From Armillaria gallica (taxonomy: Eukaryota > Basidiomycota > Agaricomycetes > Agaricales > Physalacriaceae), in contig JBANDB010000019.1 in NCBI GenBank assembly GCA_037576215.1, positions 1,495,501-1,559,500 of the forward strand: a DNA stretch of 64,000 nucleotides, read 5' to 3'. The notes beneath the pieces are model-generated. The model was not told the origin of the DNA. It saw only the letters and a list, made by a program, of their open reading frames with translations, and did no database searches. Of this stretch, positions 35,801-47,739 are shown piece after piece. Numbering within the stretch: the first letter of the stretch is position 1; every line of letters starts with the position of its first letter. The translations under genes were made by a program, and so were the position numbers.

Positions 35801-37766
35801 AAATTTAGGACAGCTCTTGTGCGGAACACACCCAGATCAGGATTCGAAGTCAACCAGTGCAAATGCGGCTCTAATCCGAGGATGGGAGAAAAACAGTTTA
35901 TTGTATGGAAGCCCTGGAAGAAGCTCATGGTCTCGCTACAAAGGAATCGCGACCTGTCCGAGTAGATGTTGATGGGTGTCAATGATTGGGCACGGCTTCG
36001 CCTTGCCGCAGCTCCTGTCCGCGGAAGTTACTACATTTCGTTCGTCGCAAAGAAACGGAACTCACAAGGTCAGAATATCAATGGATGAAGCAAGAGGCGA
36101 TGATTATCTCCCGCTGATTCATCGGTGGACATCTGCGGCTTCAGGCACGCTTACCGTAGGTATCCTCAAGGTACTTGTTGAATACGAGGGGAATATTCAA
36201 AGCGATACAAAGGTAAGTGTAAGAGATCTTGATATTTGAGATAGGCGTACTTCTCGCTTTTCTTGTTCGACGGAAGATACCTAGATACATCAGTGTCTAT
36301 CCTTGTTGCCTGATCGCCGTTATATTTCAATACATTGGCGATGAAAGATGTTGATCGCGATAGAGGTTCGGCAGATTGCGCGCACCCATAGCTGAATATA
36401 CTCGATGCCGGCCCATGGGTTGACTGTGAGGCACTAATAAGTTCAAAGTAATAGACGAACGACGATGAAGCCGTACCCATGAATCAGTCCCGTCTTGACC
36501 TCAGCATTATGTCGGCATTAATATAACACTGCAGAAGATCGTCTGTCGTTCGATAGGCGCAGACCGTCTCCAATAGGCTATAAATGCAGCTGCTCGGGTG
36601 CCACGAATGTTTATGGTTTTGGAATCCTAAGGTACATGCGTGCACTGTGCAGAGACATTAGTGAAAGAAGGGACACCGGGAGTAGGGGTATACCATACCA
36701 GCGGCGCGCTTTCCGACTTAGACTAGTCACTAGTCAATCATTTGCGGTATTAGACAATATAGAGGAGTAGCACAGGCGTTCCTCGTCTTTTGTAGACTTC
36801 TCCAAGATGCGAATGAGTAGCATCTGTCCTTCGAATGACGCGCTTGTAGGACGAGGCCTGAGACAGTAATTTTTACTGGTTATTGATATGAGACGTAGCC
36901 TCCTTGGATTTGAGAAGTGCATCTTCAAAGGGTATGTCTTCCGATGAATGCAGATAAGAAACGGGAGACTAACGCACCTAGTATTCATCACGTGTTACTT
37001 ATCGTTTCGTTTTTTGTATACGGCCATCACGAATTACACGTCGCCTCGGCTGGATCGTCCCAGGAGCTATAAGTCATGTTACTGTCACTGATGCCTCCAA
37101 GAAAGAACGTAAGACTATAGCAGATGAGAAATAAAGAAAAGCTGTCAGATCCAGGGAATGAACGCACTCTATTCTTATTTCCTTCCATTGGAGTCACCAA
37201 GAGAGCATAGGAATACTTTCAAGCTGATTAGCTCCTGTTGTTTTTTCGGCGGCAGGTTGGTATTATAACGTTTATGTCGATGTTGTGCGCAACAACCCGG
37301 GTATGCCTACAATTGTCAAGAAAAGAATATTATGAATTATGAATACAGTCGCAAAGCGAGGATGGTAGCACGAGCCTTTGTGTCAACAAGTAGGCCTTCA
37401 GCTTGAGAGCATTGATGCTCTGCAGGAAGCGGGAGCGAAACGGAAGCAAGGAGTGTTCGGCTATATCCGGCCCAGGTTCGGAGGTTCACTGCCGAGCTTC
37501 TTCCGCTCTCTCGACGAACGAGAGCAGTTGAGAAAGGACACATCCGAGGGATTAGATGGCTCTGGCCTCTCTAAGGACGGTTGATTTAGTGGAAAACCAT
37601 GTGGTAAGCAAGGATGGAACACCAGCTATCTTCCTGAGCCGGTCTCTGAACGCATGGCAGGTAGCACGTCCTCGGACTTTACTGCGTGAAAGAGTCGCTT
37701 CAACATGTACCGCGTTCAGGTGCGGTGCAAAAGGAGAACAAGAAAGTGTAGTATTTTCATTCAGGT
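35801..37766. other. About 2 kb without a recognisable gene
   Basis: Short frames only (36166-36480 minus, 36734-36991 minus, 37337-37766 both strands). None shows a domain. Confidence 0.35.
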
Positions 37767-38400
37767 CTACAGAAATACAAGACATATCTGATACATGGCG
37801 TCAGGGAAAATGATAATAGCGTACAAAGAGGTAATGAACGTCGCACTGACGAGAACCAGATACGGTATTCTGGACTGCAAAAAGTTCAGGCAAGTAATTA
37901 TTGGTGAGAAGGATGAACTGGCCATCCGACAAACTGCGTGATTGCATCCAAAATCCTGAACTAACATCCTCAGCGTGGGCGACGTCCATCATCTTCCATG
38001 GAACAACAGTAAAGGAGGAATACGGGCGTTCAGAGACTCGTAAAGGAAGCTGTGCTCCATGAGTCAGCATTCGTGAATTTGTACAGTGTCTAAAGAGTGA
38101 ATTAGCTCAGGATGAAGTATCGAGAACGAGATCAAGACTCACCGGCGCCATCTTAAGTATTGTCTTCAATCTTCGTAGGGAGAGAGACCGAGAACTAGTC
38201 AAATTCAACGATAATCCCGACTCGGGCAGCTCTATTCTCGCCTTCGTACCCACATTAAACCAGCCGTCGAATAGTGTTTTGAAATAAAGGGAAGGCACGA
38301 AAAAGAGGTGCAGTATGACCCCCAAGATGTGGAGCGTCAGGAAGAAAAGGAAGGAACGCCCAAGTCGGAGCCCCAATCACGGTGGAAGTCCCTCAGACAC
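37767..38400 (-). pseudogene. Decayed probable membrane-protein gene (sister at 24.8 kb)
   Basis: The minus frame 38376 to 38107 codes for a strongly hydrophobic segment, SFLFFLTLHILGVILHLFFV, and runs into a GTGAGT donor near 38143. A second frame (37967 to 37767) has YLVLVSATFITSLYAIIIFP. Both segments look like TM helices, and their order matches the 24.8-25.5 kb copy. Multi-exon structure with at least one frame break; family not identified. Confidence 0.45.
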
Positions 38401-39352
38401 CAGGTGTGCACGGACCCTCTACGCGTTACCGTGGGAAATCCCCCTGTCCTTCCGGAATGCGCACTGGATGCAAGGCTGATTCATTTCATCCCAACTACCT
38501 TCCCCTTCTTCGCAAGAAATCGTACATTTATGCATTGTGGCTCCTTCAGTGTGTTCCTCAGCACGGGATCATTTGCACGCAGTGGTTGACGAGAAACTCA
38601 CGATTTACAAAATGTCTGTTCTCTGCTCGTCTATGAACTTGGGGAATATTAGGGTTGGGGTCTCTATGGATGTTGCGCTCAAATTCCCATAGATTTTGCA
38701 ATTGTCGTAAAGTCCTGCGTGTGGATGCACGTGGATGACCCAGTTATTTTTCTGCAAGAACGGAAGGACTCAATAAGCGGCTATGACATCATCCTGCTTG
38801 ACAGCAACCATGCGGGCCGCTGCACAGCTTCGAACGAGCTGTGTGCCATACAGTCACCCCCGGCCCAGTACAGGCCGAACAAGCCCTGGATAGCACTCGG
38901 AACCAATTCGGAACCCAGCGTGTATCGACAATAAGATAGTCGATGTCACGCATGCATCTATGAATGTAGAGAACCACAGCTAACATCCAATTATGCCTTG
39001 CTCTGCCTAGCTTCTTACAGTCCGATTGCGACACCATCAACAAGCTGGGTGTAAAAACAATGCTCCGACGACTCTTGGCGAATCAAAGTACTTCAAGTCT
39101 CGTGATACTACAGCATTCAGGGATGGCTCGCAAGACCTTCGCACCGGATCGACGGAATGGATCCAGCATTTTTAGTGCAGGGCGCTGTTTGGAGCTTAAG
39201 CTTAAATGGTGTTGCGCCACGAGCTGTGCAGTGTATAAGTATCGAAAATGCACAATACACCAAAAACTACTCAACTTTTACTCTCCATCATTCACTCATA
39301 GGTGATTATTTGCACTACGCAAATACTCAAGGAACATTCATAACTCCGTAGA
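38401..39352. other. Upstream region of the caspase gene
   Basis: No gene recognised. The last few hundred bases should contain the promoter of the caspase-like gene. A plain TATA box was not evident; GTATAAGTAT near 39232 is the closest. Confidence 0.35.
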
Positions 39353-40895
39353 ATGAGTAACTCGAACATGGTCGCCACTAGCACTAGGTCCGGCGCTTCA
39401 TCTATTGAAATACTTCATGGCAAGGAAAGCTCAGCCATCCCGGGACATTCACCGACTCTGCAGCCTTTGACTCTACTAAAAGCACTCTGTTCCACTTTTA
39501 AGAATGCATTAAGTGGAATCCTTTACCCCGTACGTTCCTTTATCTGTGTTCTGGCATTTTCCTGGGAACAACACTAAACTATTCTGCAGGGTCGTCAACA
39601 CCATCAGATAGAAACTTTGTATTCATCGAGTGAATGCAGAATTTCTGTTCGTACCATTTCTTTGTCTCCGTCGTTCGACTGTTCTTAAATGCTCATCTAG
39701 CTGGCTTCCCCAGAGGAAATCGAAGAACTCGGAAGAGAAATTCTCTCCCTTGAAGGCCTCGAGGCCCAGTTCGCAAATGAGTATGGGATGACCGGAGATA
39801 ATGACTCTGTGGAAGTTTTCGGTGAGACGAAAGCAAGGGCTTTCTCCGATAAAGATGAAAATACCATATCAGCGCTGAAAGATCTTTACACGCTGTACCA
39901 GCTACGTGTCCGTGTATCATCCTTCCAGCTGCCTCGCTCCTTTCATTCCAAACAGGTGCATCTCCATGTTGAATGATCGATATTAAAACTGATCTCCCAT
40001 GGTTCAGTCCCCACGCCCACATCACGTTGACACCTCCCGCTTCTGGGCAGTTCTTATTGGGATCGATTCGTATGAATGCAATCCTCTACACGGTTGTGTT
40101 AGAGATGCATTAAAGATGGAAAGATATCTCACCGAAAACCTATGTGTGCCAAAACATCGAATCCAGCGTCTGTTCGGTTCCAAGGACCACGTCTCATCGG
40201 ACAACTACCACATTCCTACACGCGTCAACATCATACAGACCCTCGTTGGTCTGATGAACAATGCAGAAATCCAGAGCGGAGATAACATCATCATATATTT
40301 CTCTGGACATGGATCACGATACTCTACCACTGGTTATTGCGCCAACCCGATTGACAGCATTGAAGCTCTCTGTCCCATCGACCGCACCGAAGGAAATGGC
40401 TCCCATATCCCAGACATCAGCGACAGGGAGATTAACACGATTCTCCAAAACATCTCCCACGTGAAAGGTCATCATATTACCTTCTTATTGGACTGCTCTC
40501 ACACTGCGACCGACACTGGGGCTCCAGACCAAGGGGTCCGTACCCTCCCACCTTTATCAAATGGTTCACCGAAACAGATGTTCGACGTCGCAGATGAGAA
40601 TTCACGACAATTTCCTGGCTATCAGTCTGTGTGTTCAGAGAAATGGAGCCCGAATATGTCCTCTCACGTAGTTTTGGCGGCATGTCAGGAGCATCAATTC
40701 GTAACGGAGACAAGGAAGAAGGATGGGGTTCAAAGCGTCTTCACGGAATCACTGATACGCGTGCTCACGTCTGGCACCTTCAATGAGAGATCGTCGTACA
40801 TTGATCTTATATGTTCGTTGCCTGCGATGCATGGTCAGACGCCAGTGGTTGCAGGGAAACACAAGAATGCACAAATCTGGTATCAGGACCAGTGA
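39353..40895 (+). CDS. Caspase-fold (C14) protein with altered catalytic Cys
   Basis: Model: exons 39353-39529, 39590-39646, 39701-39955 and 40008-40895; introns of 60, 54 and 52 bp, all phase 0; product 458 residues. The first 160 residues are Ser/Thr-rich, then charged and helical (SPEEIEELGREILSLEGLEA). The caspase domain starts at FWAVLIGIDSYECNPLHGCV and continues VRDALKMERYL. The catalytic His is in IIIYFSGHGSR (residue 264). The expected D-S-C-H-S-A is D-C-S-H-T-A (residues 325-330), so Ser327 takes the nucleophile position with Cys beside it. The C-terminal part, SSHVVLAACQEHQFVTET, is as in active relatives. All frames and splice sites are clean, so it is probably expressed. It is either an inactive pseudoprotease or the start of decay. 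Fungal relatives act in cell-death signalling. Confidence 0.85.
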
Positions 40896-41161
40896 TCGTA
40901 TTGCTCTGTTCTCAGACGATGGAAGACGGGGACGGGAGGACACCACAGGTAACGGAATAAACAATGTAGTTTCTGTAGTTAAGAGAACAGAATCTACGCA
41001 CGTAGAATAGACATAACAGTCCGTAATCAAATAGAGACATTACACCTACAATCATGATGTGTCTAATTGTTAATCAATTTATCAGTTGAGAAATTGTGGT
41101 AGAATGTAGTCGGGAAGTAACCCTGGCATGCAGTTGTAGGAGCAAAAGGGAGAGCTGTGAA
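40896..41161. other. 3' flank of the caspase gene
   Basis: No feature seen apart from AT-rich sequence. It separates the gene from the SINE-like repeat. Confidence 0.35.
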
Positions 41162-41330
41162 GGACCCGGTGGTTCAGTCCCTAACTCCGAAGATCCTGCA
41201 CGAGACTGGTCCGGCACTTCAACCCGCAATGAGCGCCACGCCAGACTCGAACCAGTCTAACGAGGCCGTGTAGTTCGCACTAAGGGGATAAAGTACGCAA
41301 GCTGCTACCGCAGAGCTACGAGGCTCTTGC
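41162..41330 (-). mobile_element. tRNA-related SINE-like repeat
   Basis: On the minus strand an A-box match TAGCTCTGCGG (41319 down to 41309) is followed 55 bp later by a B-box match GGTTCGAGTCT (41254 to 41244). A body then follows with TGGCGCTCATTG, TTGAAGTGC, GTGCAGGAT and TTCGGAGTTA. The body recurs in order at 62400-62510 on the plus strand. A tRNA-like head with polymerase III boxes plus a shared unrelated body is the hallmark of a SINE. A poly(A) or simple-repeat tail and target duplications were not identified. Confidence 0.6.
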
Positions 41331-41441
41331 TCTTAATTTGGCGCCAGTACCGCTGACTCACCTTAATTACCAAGGTTCCATTTTTGAAAATTTGAAACAT
41401 CCGTCTTTTTCCCTTCGGACCATGAGCTACGACCTTGACTA

Positions 41442-43329
41442 CTATCATATCGGCGGTTAACAATCTCACTTTGACAATTTCACTTATTGCGCAAAATAAT
41501 CACTTAACTTAACTTAAGTTCACTTTTGGCAGGTCAAGTGAATTTGTTGCCTTCACTTGATCTCACTTGCACTTTTGCTTAACTTTCACTTGAGATCATT
41601 TACTTCTTCTGTTTTAGTTGTAGGCATATTTCTATGACTTATTGAAGCACTTATAAAGGTATTTGTGCTTGCAATATCATAATATCCGCGAGTCCAATGA
41701 TTTGGTGTGAAAGCGGAACCAATTTACTTAGGCGATCGCATGTCTTGGGAACTTCGGCTACGTAAACGGCTCTCTCTCTCTAACGATGCCCTTGGATTCT
41801 TTTGTTGCTTATCTGACGAGGAGTTCTCCGATTGTTCGAATTATGACCTGCATCAGCATTACCTGCATTTCCCAGTTCCTGGTCCCACTCAAGCTACTAC
41901 TCTCCTCCTGGATCACATATGGACTGGCCCTGGGCTCCCGCTCTGATATGGCACTATTATCTCTATCTTCAGCTAATCTGAAATGCATTGAGCTGGCTTC
42001 CTGTCAATAACACGCCCGAATTTTAAGTTTCTCCTCCGGCCATTTAAGAGGGCATTACCAAGACATTACTTCGTGCATCTCCTAGTTCTATGAGAGATTC
42101 ACTCTCCGATCTATTTTATGGTGCGTTGCTTGCTATTTCTACTATCACAATACTGAATCACCCTCGTCTTTCAGACTTTCTTTTTTACGGAGGCAGAATT
42201 GGCTCGACGCATAGTTCACGTACAATGCTAGCACTGTCGACGAACGGCACGACAACTTTAAGCTCGACTTCTTCAAGAGTCAGAAATTCTACGCAGCCCG
42301 GGCTTTGCAGACACGTCTTTAAGACATGTTTTATTCAATCAGGAGGCTTGGACTCTGACCGGCGCCTGGATTTGCTCCACCGCAACAATTATACCTGCCG
42401 TATATTGCCGTACTACATTGCTCCGCCGTATCATGGGCAGCCTATCATACATCATCCTTCAAGGTGACACACCGACACCACCATTGCACGGTAATTAGGC
42501 TTCATGTCAAATAATGGTTCAATTTCCTACCAGTGCTCCTGGTGCGGTCGCAAATGCTAGTATACAAGGTACGTATCTAACACTGCAATAATTCTTCTTC
42601 GTAGGCTAAATTATTTGTAAATATAGTCTCGTTTGTGCACCTTGGGGCCCGAACGACTCCAAAGTGACACCCTCCCGCTATCCAAGTGAAGGAACTACTT
42701 CACTTGGTAGACGTAAGGGAAGTGAATACCCAATTTCACTTGACGAGAGAGCGTCTCTGGAGCTCACCTGAGGAGTCACCAGAGTGGCTACGGCTACTGA
42801 AATCTAGACACTGTGTCGCTGTGAGTCATGCTTGTGTGGATCCAGTATGAAGCCAGCTAATCAAAATGGTATTGAACGGTATCATTGATCAAGCGGTACA
42901 GTAGACGAACTTAGCCGAAAGCGTTGGCACATACCGGCACATCCGTAACTCGTCCGTGTTGGCGCATGTGGTTCACCGACATACCCTACAAGGTATTTCA
43001 GACTGAATGGAGCACACAAGATCCCGAGTGAATGAACGAGCATGGTATGCCATTTGGGCCAGCTATGTTAGAACAGAGTTTTTTAAGTACGGTGTGATTG
43101 ATATCGGCAGACAAACAAATCTGACACATATCACCATTATCCGATGGTACATGTAGGGCCAGTGAGCAAGATATGAGAGGGAGGTGTCGTAGTGTCAGGC
43201 AAGTGCCAAGTGAGAGTAAGTGAACCAAGTGAACATGCCAAATCGGGCAGGAGAATAAGTGAAAAAGTTCAAATAAGTGACGAAAAGTTAGCCCAAAAAG
43301 TCACCTTATACGCTCTCTATCATATCGGC
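41442..43329. mobile_element. Candidate element rich in AAGTGA/TCACTT motifs
   Basis: TCACTT predominates in 41460-41610 and AAGTGA in 43195-43285; both strands occur in 42680-42745. So the short motif points inward-outward at the two sides, as subterminal repeats do. The 13-mer CTATCATATCGGC lies at both borders (41442-41454 and 43317-43329). No matching terminal inverted repeat was found. Interior frames (41707-41946, 42090-42467) have no known domain. Confidence 0.4.
42682..42707. repeat. Perfect 10-bp stem hairpin
   Basis: CCAAGTGAAG pairs perfectly with CTTCACTTGG across the loop GAACTA. A weaker AAGTGAA / TTTCACTT hairpin follows at once. Both are built from the AAGTGA motif of the surrounding element. 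Confidence 0.7.
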
Positions 43330-43492
43330 AATGGAATAGCCTGTTGGTATTACAACCATGATATGTGTGCGCGAGGCATAAATTACGAGTATTCTCATGC
43401 ACTTGATATAAGGAGTGTACGAGATAGACAGTGAGCAAAAGAGTTTTCTTACAGTAATTCAAATTATCTGACCGTCGTTTGTAGAGGGAGAA

Positions 43493-43915
43493 ATGTATGC
43501 CTTCATTACCTACAAGGCTATTGCATGTTCGGCGAGCTTCCTTGTCGGTACTCCCACGACCGTCAATTTCTTCCTCCAAATCTATCACTGTCCTGCACCC
43601 GCACCACCTCCTGCCGTTCATATTCATATACCTCCCGCACCAATTATCGCCAAGTCCATCAAGCCACCGAAGTCAGCTGCACGCAAGAAATTGGATATGA
43701 AGAGGAAAAAGCAAAGATCGAAGAAGAGGCGGGCGGAAGCGATGGCGAGAAACAGAGGCTTGTATTCGCATTATGGACGGCGTCAAATCGTGTGTGGAGA
43801 CGAGAGAGCGGAGAATTTCGGTTTTTTTAGGGGTGAGGCCGAGGAATTGGCATGCCAAGGAGTCAAGCCTTGGGATGATGATGCTTGGGTCAGCCTGACA
43901 GATTTACTCTCTTGA
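43493..43915 (+). CDS. Hypothetical protein, basic with NLS-like cluster
   Basis: A 140-codon frame ends at 43915. It has a hydrophobic start, a Pro-rich stretch (CPAPAPPPAVHIHIPPAP), a strong Lys/Arg cluster (ARKKLDMKRKKQRSKKRRAE) that would serve as a nuclear signal, and an acidic/aromatic end (GVKPWDDDAWVSLTDLLS). A 'PWDDDAW' end is a pattern I associate with small uncharacterised Agaricomycete proteins. A CGTTTGTAG acceptor just before 43486 suggests that upstream exons may exist. It begins shortly after the AAGTGA element. The start codon is not certain. Confidence 0.4.
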   Translation: MYAFITYKAIACSASFLVGTPTTVNFFLQIYHCPAPAPPPAVHIHIPPAPIIAKSIKPPKSAARKKLDMKRKKQRSKKRRAEAMARNRGLYSHYGRRQIVCGDERAENFGFFRGEAEELACQGVKPWDDDAWVSLTDLLS

Positions 43916-44380
43916 TGAGGCTACTGATGTCTCGTAGGATGTATTGGACGTCCTTTCGGGATTCTAAGCAATGTTCTGCATGCCCTACGCATCGCTTTGA
44001 CCACAGAGTGCTTGTACTTGTGTATAACCAATAACGATTGCGGTCCCATCGTCTCTTTCCATAGCCGCAATGCCAGAGCTTCAGAGTTTTCATAGCGACA
44101 CTCGTTCGCTCCCGACAAATTGTGTACCTGCGTAATGCAAGACAGTTGTGTCCCACGAGTGACAGGCCCGCGCGATGATAGGCTGGAGAGTTGCTGAGCT
44201 TGAACGACTCATCGTCAGGGAGCTGGCTCTACGGTGCAATGAGGAGAGCGTCAAGGAAGGGAATTTATGATTGTAGAAAAGTAAAGATATTTGAAGGAGG
44301 GAAATAATTGGAGAATATGTTCCTGCCCCCGGAGTTTCCTGCGAGGACGATGATCTGCAATGAACACCGGTGCTACGAAG
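43916..44380. other. Intergenic between convergent candidates
   Basis: Short minus frames only. TTGCAG followed by an open frame near 44355 (read on the minus strand) may belong to the candidate gene at 44.4-45.1 kb. Confidence 0.3.
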
Positions 44381-45084
44381 CTAGTCGAGAGCTTGGTTGG
44401 CGTCAATTAGCTGGCTTGGGTATACGGCGTCTTGGAATAGCTCTGAGATGATATCACGATTAGAGACCTGAGAAAATAGAATAAGGAAGAACGTACCACA
44501 AGCTGGTATTTTTTCGATGCGAATACGAAGGATGGTGCGCGGCGGAACAGGTAGGAGCCGCCTAGAAGTATTATCAGCCTGAGCGACTGTAGAAAGATAG
44601 AAATAACATACTATTGGAGTACAGTAGGGCGCTGTTAACCCTCTTCTCACCGATACAAAGGAGCTTCGCACAGGTAGCGTCTCGATGGTAGGAGATAGCC
44701 AGTGTTTGTCGTCCATTTGGAATACATATCGGAGGTAGGCTCCAATATCAGCTTTGTACGTGGCGTGCTTCAAAACCAATCGAATACTGCATGGGCGCAG
44801 GCGGCACGCGATGTATTTTGTCCTTCGGATGTGCAAAAGAGAGGCGAGTCGACTAACATAGAATTCTGAGGGGATTGGATTAAGACGAGAAAGAAAGAGG
44901 GAGAAAGATAAAGAGACGAAGGAGAGCGGCGATAGTGCCGACTTCGAGGCATTGAGGTACTGTCAGAATTGTGGGAGGGAAGGAGGTTGTACGTAGGTTT
45001 GGCTCCGTATCTATGCCCCTTGGGTGTACCGAGGAACTGTCCGGGATGGAAGACACAATCCAGGCGGGACTGTTCAAGGTACAT
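44381..45084 (-). CDS. Candidate multi-exon hypothetical gene
   Basis: Minus frames 45084 to 44770 and 44836 to 44381 overlap and carry plausible protein. KADIGAYLRYVFQMDDKHWL, followed by SPTIETLPVRSSFVSV, ends at a GTGAGA donor. RRLLPVPPRTILRIRIEKIP and a later ISELFQDAVYPSQLIDANQA lie between CTAG/CAG acceptors and GT donors. Introns of about 50-60 bp would join these pieces. I do not recognise the family. The regular codon content of the quoted pieces is the main support. Start and end are uncertain. Confidence 0.35.
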
Positions 45085-47258
45085 TCAGCCTGTTCAAGAA
45101 AGGTTAGCGCGAAAAGCTATCTAATGGACAAGAGAAATCTGGCTAACAAAAACTGAATAATTGAAATGGTGATCTAACATGTATACACGTGTATTCATTT
45201 ACAGTGCAAGAAAATTGGTGAATCATAGCAAATTGGAAGCTGCATGCCTGAGTGAGTAATATCAGAGTCATACTGGAGTCTTGACGTACTAATTATATAC
45301 GCTGCAAAAATAAGAGGTACGGAACATTTTACTACAGGCATGGCATCCATCCTGCCTCAGGTTGAAGGTCGCCAAGTCACGACCAGCGCCAGCTGCTGAC
45401 TACATCGGGAACGATGCGAGTTAAAAAATCTGCAGAGCATCGCGGATAGGAAATCAGATGTTTGTCTATATATAATATTTTCTCGACATACAGCCAGGAT
45501 ATGAGGGAGGTCGGTTTATAGGATGATGGTGGTGGCAGTGTAAGATTGCGGCATTCAGCGGACCGGGCCAAGACTTTTTAGATTCCGATGCCCATCTTAT
45601 CCACAACGACCACCATGCTGCCCCTGGTCTGACGACGAAGAGTCGGTCGTGCAACCAGAATCTATGCCAGTCAATGGCGAACTCATCAACGTCACCATAG
45701 AGATCGCCCCCGGCACACTCTCTGTGCACGATTTGGTAGTGACCACTTCGTTCTCAGCTACACAGTCCTTGTTTGATGCTGGACTGTCGCATCGATATTG
45801 GACGACGCTTCGAGTTAGCAGGGGTTGAGGATGGCTGACTTTATGCATTCGGATAGTGCGTCAGTGGACCTGAACAATGCCGTTTTACTCATCGTCAATT
45901 ACCAGCTGTCACCTTGTTCCACAGTGGTCACGATATCGACATAGTCTTGACGACGACGACGCCGGAAGAAGTAGAGAGAAATCGACTCTTAGGGTACTCG
46001 TTGGAATAGGGTGAGGTATGTATCATTCTTCTCGGTGTTCTTCATCGCTTATCGAGGTATAGATCATGCCCGGGATGCGCATGTAATCAGGTTATAGCAA
46101 CGTTCTCAGCTTGTTAGACGATTTTCAATGGGCAGATGTCAATTCCCGAGGTAATATGCTTCGTACGTAAATCACACACGCGTCTTTCGCATTCCCGATG
46201 ACTGATCCTCGCTTTAGACATCTCGACTTCGTGCTGGTCTGTATGGCTGCACATGATTTTACTATGTAGCACTGCGTTGGTTCAATACACCAGTTTTCGC
46301 GCTTTTGACTGTGAAGCAAAACGGGAAAGTCAGCAGCTCAGCAACAAAACCACGGCAAAACATCATTTTGGACCTTCGACATCCTCAACGCCGTCGCGGA
46401 CGTCTTGCCCGTGAAGGATAAGATTTATGGAAAAAACGAAGGAATATGCTCCTACATTCCTGATATGGAAGGTTTTCTTCCACCGGCCTAGTGATACTTA
46501 GTACGGTCGGTGATCAATGACAGACTTTCTGAGTGTACCTTGAAAACTCGGCTTGACCGTTGTGGCTGGTGCGATGCGACCTTTTCTTTGCTCACATACA
46601 CGTTCACTTTTGCAACAGTCTAAGCGCTCAATATCCGCTTCCTTGTGCCTTTAGAGTACGAAAGTGTTGACCCAAAGTTACGCTCTCTCTAATCTCAAGC
46701 GGTGATCGCTGCGAATTCCCAGATAATCTATGTAGCTGGCGAATAGTATGTGATCTCCAGTCTGAGTCTTCCATTCTTTCGCCGTGATCATTTCAGAGTT
46801 CACCACTCTGTTTGTCGCCCTTGATGCCCTGGCTCTGTTTATGCACTCCCAGGTCGCATCATTATCCAGCTCACTGAAGACTTGTACGGACCATACGCCG
46901 AGATACGTTCTAAGAGTGCATTCAGTCCGTGTGACTCCATTTGCTCTATCTCTTATTTCGAAGGTATGCTTTTATTCTATGTGGTCGTGAGCGGTAATGG
47001 TGATACCCGCTGTCAGCGGGGTTGGGAAAATAAAAGAGAAGTAATTCCCAATTTAGTACAGAAAATTAATTCTGCACTGCTGTGTGTAGTTCGAAGGGGT
47101 CAAGCACGAATGCTATAGGTAATTGACCAGTTAAGGGTTGATCTACGAGTTGGTAGATAAGAGGTTTGGTGTGGAAGTGAGTAGTTTTAGTTTGGGATGG
47201 GTGGTTTTGGTAGGGGAAGTGTATGAGCGAGCTTGAATGTGAAATTACCTGTTGGAAA
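45085..47258. other. 2.2 kb with one orphan exon-like frame
   Basis: Plus-strand 45601-45829 lacks an ATG at its start but reads smoothly: CPWSDDEESVVQPESMPVNG, then ELINVTIEIAPGTLSVHDLV. It could be an internal exon of an unknown gene. Plus 46820-46960 gives another short coherent stretch. Nothing else was recognised. Confidence 0.3.
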
Positions 47259-47591
47259 GATTGGCATGTCACGAGCGAGCCTAATCTGAATATATGGAGG
47301 ATTGGTGCGTCACGAGCGAACCTAATCTGATAGTATGAATGAACCTAGATAAGAAATTACCTGTTGGAAAGATTGGCATGTCACGAGCAAGCCTAATCTG
47401 AATATATGGAGGATTGGTGCATCACGAGTGAACCTAATCCAATAGTATGAATGAACCTAGATAAGAAATTACCTGTTAGAAGATTGGCGCATCACGAGCG
47501 AGCCTAATCTGTATGTATGAAGGATTGGTGTGTCACGAGCGAACCTAATCCAATAGTATGAATGATTGGCGCGTCACGAGCGAGCCTAATC
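47259..47591. repeat. Seven-unit hairpin repeat array
   Basis: A 28-bp unit, GATTGG...TCACGAGCGA...CCTAATC, begins at 47259, 47300, 47371, 47412, 47482, 47523 and 47564. Spacings are 41, 71, 41, 70, 41 and 41, so units come in pairs within a 112-bp higher-order repeat. The outer GATT..GGC and GCC..AATC arms of each unit can pair. Spacers contain TATGAATGAACCTAGATAAG and AATTACCTGTTGGAAAG repeats. Confidence 0.85.
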
Positions 47592-47739
47592 AAAGTTGTA
47601 TAGAGGCTGAAGAGTCTGTTTAAGGAGAAGGTTTTGTGTGTCTGTTGTCTGGGGTGAAATCTGCTTGGATTGCTCCTCTACTAATCACATATTTATACTA
47701 TTCTACAGTTTGTCCTATATTTGGTAATTCCTGCTTAGC

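Noticed and set aside
39999..40007. ATG at 39999 as start of the caspase protein
   Set aside because: It lies inside a 52-bp intron; upstream exons join in phase through three normal-sized introns.
47259..47591. CRISPR-like regular repeat array
   Set aside because: Spacers are themselves repeated, unit spacing alternates 41/71, the DNA is fungal and there are no cas genes.
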